Origin: Ureibacillus acetophenoni
GTDB lineage: Bacteria > Bacillota > Bacilli > Bacillales_A > Planococcaceae
Direction: 5' to 3'
Length of the DNA stretch: 64,000 bases
Assembly (NCBI RefSeq): GCF_900220965.1
Contig: NZ_OBQC01000008.1
Location: 1-64,000, forward strand
The notes beneath the pieces are model-generated. The model had not been told where the DNA came from. It ran no database searches and was given only the letters and a program-made list of their open reading frames with translations. The stretch's first letter is position 1. Every line of letters begins with the position of its first letter. Positions 51,695 through 59,616 of this stretch are shown piece after piece. A program made the position numbers and the translations under genes.

Positions 51695-51732
51695 AGAACG
51701 GATTCTATATGTTGGAATTCGTTCTTTTTTAT
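51695..51732 (+). terminator. Terminator after repeat copy D
   Basis: AGAACGGATTC pairs with GAATTCGTTCT (G-U pair) and TTTTT follows. Confidence 0.88.
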
Positions 51733-51865
51733 TAATAATAAAGAAATTATAAATTTTCTTGTTCATTAGAATGATTTTTGATAGGTAAGGCTGCGTGATT
51801 TTCGATAGAAAATGAGAAAGAATAATTAGAAGGATTCCTGGAAGACATGTTTTTAATATTAATTA

Positions 51866-51914
51866 TTGACTGGACACTATTTGGTGTCATATAATTACGA
51901 CACTAAATGGTGTC
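51866..51914 (+). promoter_or_regulatory. Promoter of the arsR operon with two identical-arm operators
   Basis: TTGACT (51866-51871), an 18-nt spacer and TATAAT (51890-51895). Operator 1, GACACTATTTGGTGTC (51873-51888), fills the spacer; operator 2, GACACTAAATGGTGTC (51899-51914), lies over the start point, 26 bp further on. Both have arms GACAC/GTGTC. Binding of the ArsR-type repressor at either would block RNA polymerase, indicating autoregulation. Confidence 0.85.
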
Positions 51915-51938
51915 TAATTTATGCAAGGGGGTAGGATC

Positions 51939-52259
51939 TTGAACACGACTTCACAAAAGCATGATGTTTTTGTAGCTATTGCAGATCCAACAAGGCGTAA
52001 ATTAATACGTTTATTGGCAGGTGCGGAAGAATTACCTCTTCACGAACTAACTCCTCATTTTCAAATGGGTCGGACGGCTGTATCTAAACATTTGGCAATC
52101 CTAAAAGAAGCAGATTTAGTGACTAACCGTAAAATAGGTAGAGAAACAAAGTATCGGCTAAATCCAGCTCCATTACAGGAAGTGAAAGATTGGTTAGCAT
52201 TTTATGAACAGTTTTGGAATGAAAGAGCGATATTACTTAAGAATATATTGGAGGAATAG
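51939..52259 (+). CDS. ArsR-family transcriptional repressor
   Basis: 106-residue winged helix protein: VFVAIADPTRRKLIRLLAGAEELPLHELTPHFQMGRTAVSKHLAILKEADLV, followed by the wing RKIGRETKYRL. No clear metal-binding cysteines are present, so the inducer is probably not a metal. Start TTG 51939 lies 7 nt after AAGGGGG; the upstream ATG 51921 comes before the ribosome site. Partner of the SRPBCC gene 2 nt downstream, a very common ArsR-SRPBCC pair. Confidence 0.9.
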   Translation: MNTTSQKHDVFVAIADPTRRKLIRLLAGAEELPLHELTPHFQMGRTAVSKHLAILKEADLVTNRKIGRETKYRLNPAPLQEVKDWLAFYEQFWNERAILLKNILEE

Positions 52260-52261
52260 CA

Positions 52262-52654
52262 ATGGCAGATTTATCTTTAGATTTTGAATTTAAAAGTCCG
52301 ATCAATAAGGTATGGGAAGCCCTAACAAACTCAGAGACTCTTGGAAAATGGGTAATGGAAAATAATTTTAAACCAATCGTAGGTTATAAATGTCAGTTTC
52401 AAAATAAGGAAATAGATTTAATCGTGGATAGTGAAGTATTGGTAGTAGACAAGCCTAATAAACTATCTTACACATGGGTAGGTGGACCGGTAAACACTAT
52501 CGTCACATGGACATTAAAAGAAGAGAATGGAACAACCTATTTACACCTTGAGCAAACTGGATTTGAAAATGAAAATGTACAAGCGTTCAACGGTGCGAAG
52601 TATGGTTGGGCATATAAGATTGAAGAGCTTAAAAAAGTGTTAGAGGAAATATAA
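52262..52654 (+). CDS. SRPBCC (AHSA1-type) domain protein
   Basis: 130 residues of the START-like fold: FEFKSPINKVWEALTNSETLGKWVM at the start and TWTLKEENGTTYLHLEQTGF in the middle are typical of AHSA1-type proteins that bind a hydrophobic ligand. Exact ligand unknown. The GGAGG ribosome site is in the end of arsR. Its product may supply or sense the inducer of the ArsR repressor (inference). Confidence 0.88.
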   Translation: MADLSLDFEFKSPINKVWEALTNSETLGKWVMENNFKPIVGYKCQFQNKEIDLIVDSEVLVVDKPNKLSYTWVGGPVNTIVTWTLKEENGTTYLHLEQTGFENENVQAFNGAKYGWAYKIEELKKVLEEI

Positions 52655-52678
52655 ACGAAAAACTTAGGAGGGAATATA

Positions 52679-53050
52679 TTGGACGTTTTTGCTGAATTTT
52701 TAGCCAGGATTGATGACCCTTTCCACCGAGAAAGAACGGAAAAGATATTAGTTTGGATAACGGAGAAATATCCAAATCTAAAGAAAGAAATTAAATGGAA
52801 TCAACCAATGTTTACTGATCATGGCACATATATTATTGGTTTTAGTGTATCTAAAAAACATTTAGCTGTCGCTCCTGAAAGTGTAACGATTACTCATGTA
52901 GAAGATGATATTGTGAAGGCTGGTTATGAGTACACAAAAGAGATCATACGTATCCCTTGGAAAAGTCCGGTGGATTACACACTACTTGAGAAAATGATTG
53001 ATTTTAATATTAAGGACAAGGCAAACTGTACAACTCTTTGGAGGAAATAA
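52679..53050 (+). CDS. DUF1801 protein, YdhG/Fra frataxin-like iron chaperone family
   Basis: 123 residues resembling B. subtilis YdhG (Fra), a frataxin-like iron chaperone: DDPFHRERTEKILVWITEKYPNLKKEIKWNQPMFTDHGTYIIGFS. TTG start at 52679 after GGAGG. Third gene of the arsR operon, 24 nt after the SRPBCC gene. Whether it handles iron here is inferred from the family only. Confidence 0.8.
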   Translation: MDVFAEFLARIDDPFHRERTEKILVWITEKYPNLKKEIKWNQPMFTDHGTYIIGFSVSKKHLAVAPESVTITHVEDDIVKAGYEYTKEIIRIPWKSPVDYTLLEKMIDFNIKDKANCTTLWRK

Positions 53051-53107
53051 AAATATTAGGGATTGAGAAAGTGTGCAGGCTTCAAGAAGCTTATAGGAGA
53101 TGGTTAA

Positions 53108-53809
53108 ATGGGATTTTTCCAAGATATGATTGCAGTATTTAAAAAGAGAGAATTAGTATTTATAGAAAGTTACAAAGAAGCAGTAGATGTATATACTTTT
53201 GTATTTGAAAAAGAGAAAGATTTAAGCTGGAAAGCAGGGCAGCATGGTTTGTTTAGTATTACTCATAAAAAAATTAAATACCCTACTAAACCATTTACAA
53301 TAGCCTCTGCGCCAAGTGAAAATGTTGTCAGGTTAACAATGAAAATAACTGAAAATCCAAGTGAGTTTAAGAAGGCAATGTTAGAACTAAAAAAGGGAAT
53401 GACAATTGGTATGTCTGGACCTTTAGGGTCATTGAATGTAAATGATGAACGTCCTACAATCTTTATAGCTGGAGGAATCGGAATCACACCGTTTCGCTCC
53501 ATAGTTAAACAAATTGAGGCAGAAGGAAATAGTAATAAGAAGCCAATACACCTACTCTATATGGATAGTGAAAAATCTTATCTATTTAAAGACGAACTAG
53601 ACGTAAACAATGCCTCATTAAGTACCACGTATCTAGACTCTAGAGATGAGTTACATAGAGAGATAGATAAGTTGTCTAATCTTTATCAGAACAATGGTCA
53701 ATATATGATTGCAGGGCCGAAGTCAATGGTAGCTTCAATCTCTGATTACTTACAAAATAAAAGTATTTCCAAAAAGAATATTAAAAAAGATGCTTTTGAT
53801 GGCTATTAG
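53108..53809 (+). CDS. FAD-dependent ferredoxin reductase-type oxidoreductase
   Basis: 233 residues with the FNR fold: an FAD-binding barrel (about 14-105, with YPTKPFTIASAP in place of RxYS) and an NAD(P) domain starting PTIFIAGGIGITPFRSIVKQ (about 117-136) and ending YMIAGPKSMV. No iron-sulfur domain is attached. It probably passes electrons from NAD(P)H to a partner protein that is not obvious in the window. TAGGAGA precedes ATG. It lies 57 nt after the DUF1801 gene and is probably the last gene of the arsR operon, since a terminator follows. Confidence 0.85.
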   Translation: MGFFQDMIAVFKKRELVFIESYKEAVDVYTFVFEKEKDLSWKAGQHGLFSITHKKIKYPTKPFTIASAPSENVVRLTMKITENPSEFKKAMLELKKGMTIGMSGPLGSLNVNDERPTIFIAGGIGITPFRSIVKQIEAEGNSNKKPIHLLYMDSEKSYLFKDELDVNNASLSTTYLDSRDELHREIDKLSNLYQNNGQYMIAGPKSMVASISDYLQNKSISKKNIKKDAFDGY

Positions 53810-53817
53810 GGGAATTA

Positions 53818-53858
53818 AAAGAACGAGTTCCGATTTAAATGAAACTCGTTCTTTATTG
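53818..53858. terminator. Terminator between the FNR-like and tetR genes
   Basis: AAAGAACGAGTTC pairs with GAAACTCGTTCTTT (one mismatch), with TTTATTG after it. Similar in sequence to the terminators after copies C and D. Confidence 0.88.
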
Positions 53859-53870
53859 TTTATTAAAGTA

Positions 53871-54467
53871 TTAATGATTTTCGATTTCTTTTATGACAAA
53901 TCCTTTTGCAAAGGTGTTTAAAATACGGATGAGACGTTCTGTCATTTCACTAGGTGTCACATCAAAATTATTTGCAATCCAGTCCGTAATTAAGCCCGCA
54001 GTACCATAAGCCATATATCGCTTTTGGGTATCATCGTCAACAAAAGTCACTCCATATTGAATATCAAAGTTAGATTTCAGTAATTTAAAAATCGCTTCAG
54101 GCAATTGCTGGTGTATGTGTGGTAATGTATCCTCTAAAAGCAGTAATGTGAAGTAATCACGGTTATCGTATATGTAATATAACAAATCGAAGGAGTTTGT
54201 CGTCAACTCTTTTACTTCTACCCGACTTTCACTCTTATACTTAGACATGCTGTAATGCTGGATTGATTCAAACATCTCATCCATTAACTCTTCGACAAGA
54301 TCGCATATGTTTTCATAATACACATAAAAGGTTGTTCGATTATATTGAGCAAAATCAACAATATCCTTTACAGTAACAGAGCTAAATCCCTTCTTATGTA
54401 CCATTTCAATAAATGCCTTCTTTAAGAAATTCTTTGTCCGTATCGCTTGGTTGGAATTGGGTTTCAT
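53871..54467 (-). CDS. TetR-family transcriptional regulator
   Basis: 198 residues with an N-terminal helix-turn-helix (about 10-55: TKNFLKKAFIEMVHKKGFSSVTVKDIVDFAQYNRTTFYVYYENICDLVEELM) and a C-terminal ligand domain like that of the TetR_C_7/DhaS-type group. Start ATG 54467 after GGGGGG; the frame opens at 54521 without support. It diverges from the SDR gene at 54607 and probably regulates it through the 139-nt gap. Confidence 0.88.
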   Translation of the reverse strand: MKPNSNQAIRTKNFLKKAFIEMVHKKGFSSVTVKDIVDFAQYNRTTFYVYYENICDLVEELMDEMFESIQHYSMSKYKSESRVEVKELTTNSFDLLYYIYDNRDYFTLLLLEDTLPHIHQQLPEAIFKLLKSNFDIQYGVTFVDDDTQKRYMAYGTAGLITDWIANNFDVTPSEMTERLIRILNTFAKGFVIKEIENH

Positions 54468-54539
54468 TATATCCCCCCTATTATTCAACAGAATGATTGA
54501 AAGTGTTGGTTTCTTCGACATTATAGCAAATATTAAGGA

Positions 54540-54569
54540 TTGTGTACAAAACGTGAAAGCGATTACAAT
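54540..54569 (+). promoter_or_regulatory. Probable promoter of the SDR gene at 54607
   Basis: TTGTGT, an 18-nt spacer and TACAAT. TGTGTACA within it is palindromic and could be part of a TetR operator. Confidence 0.4.
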
Positions 54570-54606
54570 TTAAATGTAACCAAAAACTTTAGGGGAGGTA
54601 CTAAAA

Positions 54607-55377
54607 ATGAGATTTGAGAACAAAGTTGTAATTATTACAGGTGCTGCAGGTGGTATTGGTAAAGAAATCGCTCGTAAACTTGCAGGTGAGGGTGCGAAAT
54701 TAACTTTAGTTGATTTAAATGGCGATGCTGTGAAAGCGGTTGCAGAAGAACTTAACTTAGGTGAAGATCGCGTATTAACATTAAAGGCAGATGTTTCTAA
54801 AGAAGCAGAAGTAAAAAATTATGTTGAGCAAACAGTGGCAAAGTTCGGTCACATTGATGGCTTTGCAAATAATGCGGGCGTTGAAGGTCCAGCTAAAACT
54901 ATTGAAGAAATTACAGAACAAGATTTCGATTTCGTATACAACATTAACGTAAAAGGTGCTTTCTATGGTTTGAAATATGTACTGCCAATTATGAAAGAAC
55001 AAAAATCAGGGTCAATTGTAAACACCGCTTCAGTTGCAGGGTTAATTGGTTCTCCAAACATGATGCTATATAATTCGTCGAAACATGCCTTAATGGGTAT
55101 GAATAAAGTAGCTGCGTTAGAAGCAGCTCCATATAACGTACGTGTAAATACAGTAAATCCTGGTGTTATTAATACACAAATGATGCGTAATATTGAATCA
55201 AAAGTTGCACCAGGTGCAGCAGAAGCAGCACAAGCAGCTTATAATGATGCGGTGCCAATGAAGCGTTATGGTGAAGCACATGAAGTAGCAAATGTTATTG
55301 CATTTTTACTATCAGATGAAGCTTCTTATGTAAGCTCATCATCTTACACAGTTGATGGTGCATTATATAACGTGTAA
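54607..55377 (+). CDS. SDR family NAD(P)-dependent oxidoreductase
   Basis: 256 residues, classical SDR: VVIITGAAGGIGKEIARKLA (cofactor loop TGAAGGIG), FANNAGVEGP, the serine of NTASVAGL, active-site YNSSK and NPGVINTQMM. The aspartate of LTLVDLN at the end of the second strand suggests NAD. Substrate not known. GGGGAGG precedes ATG. Divergent from tetR, and followed after 122 nt by an MDR dehydrogenase. A 106-bp degraded copy of its 3' end lies at 56535-56640. Confidence 0.9.
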   Translation: MRFENKVVIITGAAGGIGKEIARKLAGEGAKLTLVDLNGDAVKAVAEELNLGEDRVLTLKADVSKEAEVKNYVEQTVAKFGHIDGFANNAGVEGPAKTIEEITEQDFDFVYNINVKGAFYGLKYVLPIMKEQKSGSIVNTASVAGLIGSPNMMLYNSSKHALMGMNKVAALEAAPYNVRVNTVNPGVINTQMMRNIESKVAPGAAEAAQAAYNDAVPMKRYGEAHEVANVIAFLLSDEASYVSSSSYTVDGALYNV

Positions 55378-55499
55378 GTTCCAAGATAATAAATACGTGA
55401 AGCTAGCGCGGAATAAAGATCACTTAATATAGTAATAGTTTAACTGTTGATAATAAACATAATTATTTAAAATAGTAAAACAATTTGGAGGCGAATAGA

Positions 55500-56453
55500 A
55501 TGAGAGGTTGGCTATTTTCAGGTACAAATAAACCACTAGAATTGATTGAGAAAGAAGATCCAAAAGCGATTCCAGGTCATATCGTTATTGAAGTGAAAGC
55601 AGCTGGTCTATGTCACTCGGACGTTGCAGCATTACAAGATCCAGGTTGGATGCCACTTTTCCCAAATGGTCCAGTGATTATGGGACATGAGTTCGCAGGG
55701 GTAGTTATTGAAGTTGGTGAAGGTGTAGAAGGTTTTAAAGTAGGCGACCGTGTTGGGGCTAACCCAATGAATCGAGAAACGAAAGTAACTGCGGGGTACA
55801 CTTATGACGGCGGATATGCAGAAAAAGTGCGTGTTCCTGCGGATCAATGTGTAATCATTCCTGATGGCGTGTCATTTGAAGAAGGTGCAGCTTCAACAGA
55901 TGCTGGAATTACAGCGTATCGTGCTCTTTTCAGTATTGGTCAAGCAAAAGAAGGTTCAAAAGTAGGAATCATCGGAATCGGTGGACTTGGTCAATTTGCT
56001 TTGCAAATGGCGCTAATTAAAGGATGCGAAGTGTACGCGACAGATGTTTCTCCAGAAGCTCGTAAACTTGCTGAGGAACTAGGAGCTAAAAAAGTTTACG
56101 ACACGATTGTAGATATGAAAGAAGCCGAATGTGACGTCATTGTTGACTTTGCTGGTTTCGGACAAACAACTTCTGATGCACTAGAAGCCGTTAGACCACA
56201 AGGAACAGTTGTAATTGTTGGTATGGGTAAATTAGAATCGAATATCAATACGTACCTAATGATTACAAAAGAGATTAAACTATTAGGAAGTAATGGTGGG
56301 TCTGTAGAAGACTTACAAGGTGTATATGATTGCTTCGCTACTGGGAAAATGAATCCAACTCTTGTTACAATTCCATTTGAAGAAATCGATAAAGGCCTAG
56401 AAAAACTAAAAAATCATGAAGTAAAAGGCCGCTTAGTAGCCGTTTTTGAATAA
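55500..56453 (+). CDS. Zinc-binding-type alcohol dehydrogenase (MDR family)
   Basis: 317 residues. GLCHSDVAAL and VIMGHEFAGVVIEVG give the catalytic zinc ligands; the structural zinc lobe is absent (the segment reads NPMNRETKVTAGYTYDGGYAE), and the cofactor fold has VGIIGIGGLGQFALQMA. It is somewhat short for the family, mainly by the missing lobe. TTGGAGG precedes ATG 55500. Probably transcribed with the SDR gene upstream, suggesting two dehydrogenases for successive oxidations of one compound (inference). Confidence 0.87.
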   Translation: MRGWLFSGTNKPLELIEKEDPKAIPGHIVIEVKAAGLCHSDVAALQDPGWMPLFPNGPVIMGHEFAGVVIEVGEGVEGFKVGDRVGANPMNRETKVTAGYTYDGGYAEKVRVPADQCVIIPDGVSFEEGAASTDAGITAYRALFSIGQAKEGSKVGIIGIGGLGQFALQMALIKGCEVYATDVSPEARKLAEELGAKKVYDTIVDMKEAECDVIVDFAGFGQTTSDALEAVRPQGTVVIVGMGKLESNINTYLMITKEIKLLGSNGGSVEDLQGVYDCFATGKMNPTLVTIPFEEIDKGLEKLKNHEVKGRLVAVFE

Positions 56454-56534
56454 ATATAAGATATAAAGTTGAGGCTGGGACAAACCTCTTCTTAAATGAA
56501 AAAGCCAATGAAAATATACATTTATAGCTTTTTG

Positions 56535-56640
56535 ATGAAGCACATGAAGTAGCAAATGTTAATGCATTTTTATTATCAGATGAATCTTCTTACGTAACTC
56601 TTCATCATACACAGTTGATGGTGCACTATTTAATGTTTAA
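56535..56640 (+). pseudogene. 3' fragment of an SDR gene (duplicate of 54607-55377)
   Basis: GATGAAGCACATGAAGTAGC and what follows match the last 106 bp of the SDR gene at 54607-55377 (EAHEVANV.AFLLSDE.SYV...YTVDGAL.NV), with one base lost in the middle that shifts the frame, and the stop TAA kept. It is the remainder of a duplicated SDR gene. Confidence 0.85.
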
Positions 56641-56658
56641 TAACGGAGGGAATATACT

Positions 56659-57441
56659 ATGAAACGTTTTGAAGAAAAAGTAGTAATCGTAACAGGTGCA
56701 GGCTCAGGTCTTGGACAAGCAGCAACTCTTCAATTAGCAGAAGAAGGTGCTAAATTAGTATTAGTGGATTTAAATGAAGCGGGCCTAAAAGAAACAGAGG
56801 AAAAAGTTTGATCTATTGCGCCACAAGCTGAAGTGTTATTAATATCAGCAAACGTTGCGGATGAAAATGCTGTAAAAGGTTTTGTTGATGCAACGGTTGA
56901 AAAGTTCGGCAAAATCGATGGCTTCTTTAATAATGCAGGGATCGAAGGAAAACAAAACTTAACAGAAGACTTCGGTATTGAAGAATTCCAAAAGGTTGTT
57001 TCAATTAACTTAAATGGTGTCTTCTACGGTATGAAATACGTTTTAAAAGTAATGAAAGAACAAGGCTCTGGTTCAATTGTAAACACTGCCTCTGTTGGTG
57101 GTATTCGCGGTGTTGGAAATCAATCAGGTTACGCAGCATCGAAACATGGTGTTGTTGGATTAACACGTAACTCTGCAATTGAATACGGACAATATGGCGT
57201 TTCCATTAAAGCAATTGCACCAGGTGCCATAATGACTCCTATGGTAGAGGGTTCATTACGTCAAATTGGTGGCGAAAATTGGGAAGAAGTAGGAAAAGAA
57301 TTCGTAAAACCAAATCCTATGCGCCGTTTCGGTAAGCCAGAAGAGGTTGGTTACTTAGTAGCCTTCTTACTATCAAACCAAGCAGACTTCATTAATGGTG
57401 TTGTTGTACCAATCGACGGTGGACAATCTTATAAATATTAA
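56659..57441 (+). pseudogene. SDR oxidoreductase gene interrupted by an in-frame TGA
   Basis: From ATG 56659 (ribosome site GGAGGG) the frame gives a normal SDR start (VVIVTGAGSGLGQAATLQLAEEGAKLVLVDLNEAG), but codon 51 (56809-56811) is TGA; after it the frame continues to the end with FNNAGIEG, YAASK and APGAIMTPM, about 260 codons in all. A C-to-T change of an arginine codon CGA would explain it. Restart at an internal codon (from 56833) would lack the cofactor loop, so the product should be inactive. A sequencing error or readthrough cannot be excluded. Confidence 0.85.
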
Positions 57442-57511
57442 TTTAAGAGTAGCAATTAATACTTAATTAGTTTAAAGAAAAGAATCTGAGGCATACCTAG
57501 CCTCGAATAGT

Positions 57512-57558
57512 GAGAAAGGTGAATTTGAGTGTTCTCAAATTTCACCTTTCTCTATTTA
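57512..57558. terminator. Hairpin after the SDR pseudogene
   Basis: GAGAAAGGTGAATTTGAG and CTCAAATTTCACCTTTCTC pair with one bulge around a 4-nt loop; the T-run after it is weak (TATTTATAT). Confidence 0.7.
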
Positions 57559-57636
57559 TATCTAAAGAGTAAAGAAAGGAGTTAATTCCCAAAAAAATGG
57601 AGTTATTCCTACACTGTAAGCTAATTTAAGACCAGA

Positions 57637-57747
57637 TTCTAATAAGTATCTAAATTTTTCTAATAACTCCCTGCTTATTTCTAATATTGTGGCTGTTTTT
57701 CTAATAACTCTTTCTCTGTGCCTACACATTTGGCTAGATTCTAATAA
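57637..57747. repeat. Degenerate 20-21-bp repeat with TTCTAATAA core
   Basis: TTCTAATA[A/T] begins at 57637, 57658, 57679, 57699 and 57739, i.e. at 21, 21, 20 and 2x20 bp. On the minus strand the core reads TTATTAGAA. The unit length equals that of the purH-purD array though the core differs. No gene lies in 57442-57966; a 64-codon minus-strand frame here is a by-product of the repeat. Confidence 0.65.
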
Positions 57748-57856
57748 ACTCTTCATTTCTTCTGCAATTTATAAGAGTTTAAGAATGAATTTTGTATAAA
57801 AAAATCGAAAACGCTTTATTTAAAATATTTGGAATCTTCTGTTGAATAATCGATTT

Positions 57857-57951
57857 TACCCTGTTAAAATCATATTATTATTTTTTAAAAATTACTATTT
57901 TCAAAAAACAATTTCATCTTTATTCATTTGATTTTAATTTTATACAGGGTA
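57857..57951 (+). promoter_or_regulatory. Inverted TACCCTGT sites upstream of the aminotransferase gene
   Basis: TACCCTGT (57857-57864) and its inverse ACAGGGTA (57944-57951) lie 79 nt apart in the A/T-rich leader, the second touching the ribosome site AGGAG. They could be operator halves; no regulator is assigned. Confidence 0.3.
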
Positions 57952-57966
57952 GGAGTTTAGAATTAT

Positions 57967-59208
57967 ATGAAAAAATATACAGATTTAAATGTCCCACTTA
58001 GAACCATTATGACACCTGGGCCAGTAGAAGTAGATCCGCGAGTATTGAGAGCGATGGCTACCCCGATATTAGGGCAATTTGATCCAGCGTTTACGAATAT
58101 CATGAATGAAACTATGGAAATGCTACGAGAAGTGTTTCAAACAGAAAATCATTGGGCATTCCCGGTTGATGGAACTTCCCGGGCAGGTATCGAAGCTGTT
58201 CTCTGCAGTATTATTGAACCTGGAGATAAGGTATTGGTACCAATCTACGGTCGATTTGGCTACTTATTAACTGAAATTTGTCAACGATATGGTGCAGAGG
58301 TTACGACAATGGAAGTACCTTGGGGAGAGGTTTTTGATCCTGAAGTAGTCATCAATAAGATTCATGAGGTTAATCCGAAAATTGTTGCTATTGTTCATGC
58401 AGAAACATCAACGAGCTGTATGCAACCGTTAAAGGAAATAGGAGAAGCTTGTCGAAATGCAGATGTTCTGTTAGTTGTTGACGCTGTAGCATCATTAGGT
58501 GGAGTAGATATCAAGGTAGATGAACTTAAGCTTGATGCAGTTATTGGCGGAACGCAAAAATGCTTATCTGTTCCATCCGGATTAGCCCCTATCACATTTA
58601 ATACACGAATTGAAGAAGTTATAAATAAAAGAAAAAGTATTGAATTAGGTTTAAGAACATCTCAGAGCGAGTTATCTAACAATCGAATTGTTAGTAATTA
58701 TTTTGATCTAGCGCAGCTTCAGGATTATTGGAGTCCTACACGTCTTAATCATCATACGGAAGCGACAAGTATGCAGTATGCTTTAAGAGAAGGGCTTCGA
58801 ATTATTCTTGAAGAAGGTCTTGAAAATCGATTTGCACGTCATAAGTTAAATGAACAAGCATTAGTTGCAGGAATTAAAGCGATGGGCCTAGAGTTATTTG
58901 GGGATGAGAATAATAAATTACCTGTTGTTACTGCTATTCAAATACCTGAAGGAATTAACGGTGACGAGATTCGTTCTATGATGCTAGAAGATTTCGAAGT
59001 TGAAATTGCTAGCTCTTTTGGACCGCTTCACGGAAAGATTTGGAGAATTGGAACAATGGGATATAGTTCACGTAAAAAGAATATTCTTCACGTTCTTTCA
59101 GCATTAGAGGCTACGCTAATTCGTAAAGGCTTTAATGTGAATAAAGGTGAAAGTTTACAGGCGGCATTAAATGTATATGATGAATATAAAACTCTAGTAC
59201 ATAGTTAA
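57967..59208 (+). CDS. pucG: Class V aminotransferase, PucG-like ((S)-ureidoglycine-glyoxylate aminotransferase)
   Basis: 413 residues, fold type I PLP enzyme of the alanine-glyoxylate aminotransferase group. PLP lysine K198 in GGTQKCLSVPSGLAP, the PLP aspartate in VVDAVASLGG (D172), and the start IMTPGPVEVDPRVLRAM. Length and motifs match B. subtilis PucG, which works in purine (ureide) breakdown; a serine- or alanine-glyoxylate aminotransferase is the alternative. No other puc genes are in view. AGGAG is 11 nt before ATG. A terminator follows. Confidence 0.78.
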   Translation: MKKYTDLNVPLRTIMTPGPVEVDPRVLRAMATPILGQFDPAFTNIMNETMEMLREVFQTENHWAFPVDGTSRAGIEAVLCSIIEPGDKVLVPIYGRFGYLLTEICQRYGAEVTTMEVPWGEVFDPEVVINKIHEVNPKIVAIVHAETSTSCMQPLKEIGEACRNADVLLVVDAVASLGGVDIKVDELKLDAVIGGTQKCLSVPSGLAPITFNTRIEEVINKRKSIELGLRTSQSELSNNRIVSNYFDLAQLQDYWSPTRLNHHTEATSMQYALREGLRIILEEGLENRFARHKLNEQALVAGIKAMGLELFGDENNKLPVVTAIQIPEGINGDEIRSMMLEDFEVEIASSFGPLHGKIWRIGTMGYSSRKKNILHVLSALEATLIRKGFNVNKGESLQAALNVYDEYKTLVHS

Positions 59209-59243
59209 AGATTAGTAGGCAATTCAAGTGAAGAAACTAATAA

Positions 59244-59290
59244 AAACAGTCTGCACAACCATTAGTTTGGATATACAGACTGTTTATTTT
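59244..59290 (+). terminator. Terminator after pucG-like gene
   Basis: AAACAGTCTG pairs with CAGACTGTTT and TATTTTG follows. Confidence 0.75.
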
Positions 59291-59310
59291 GTAATATATG
59301 TTTTACCTTC

Positions 59311-59616
59311 TTATTTTAAAGGTCCTTTTGTAATCTCCGTCAATTTTGAATTGATAGAGAAGATTTTTGCATTTACATTTGTAATGCCGAACCCTGCAAG
59401 TCTTTTCGTATGCATTTCTAAATACTTTTGTGCTGTTTCTTTTGTTTCAAAAAGGTAAATTCCACCGGCTTCTTTAGCATCCTCATTTTCAGTCCATATT
59501 TTCCATATGAAGCCGTTTTCTTCAGTAATACTATTTGCTAACTCTTCAAAGGCTTGAGCCATTTCATCTCCAAAAGGTCCATCCATAGGGAAATCAACTT
59601 GTAATAAGTATGACAT
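59311..59616 (-). CDS. YdhR-type small monooxygenase-like protein
   Basis: 101 residues of the dimeric alpha-beta barrel YdhR monooxygenase family: LLQVDFPMDGPFGDEMAQAFEELANSI, GFIWKIWTENEDAKEAGGIYLFETKETAQKYLEMH. Substrate unknown. AGGAGGAA precedes the ATG. It converges on the aminotransferase gene. The following 59617-60035 holds a promoter for the ABC genes and otherwise nothing I can name. Confidence 0.82.
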   Translation of the reverse strand: MSYLLQVDFPMDGPFGDEMAQAFEELANSITEENGFIWKIWTENEDAKEAGGIYLFETKETAQKYLEMHTKRLAGFGITNVNAKIFSINSKLTEITKGPLK

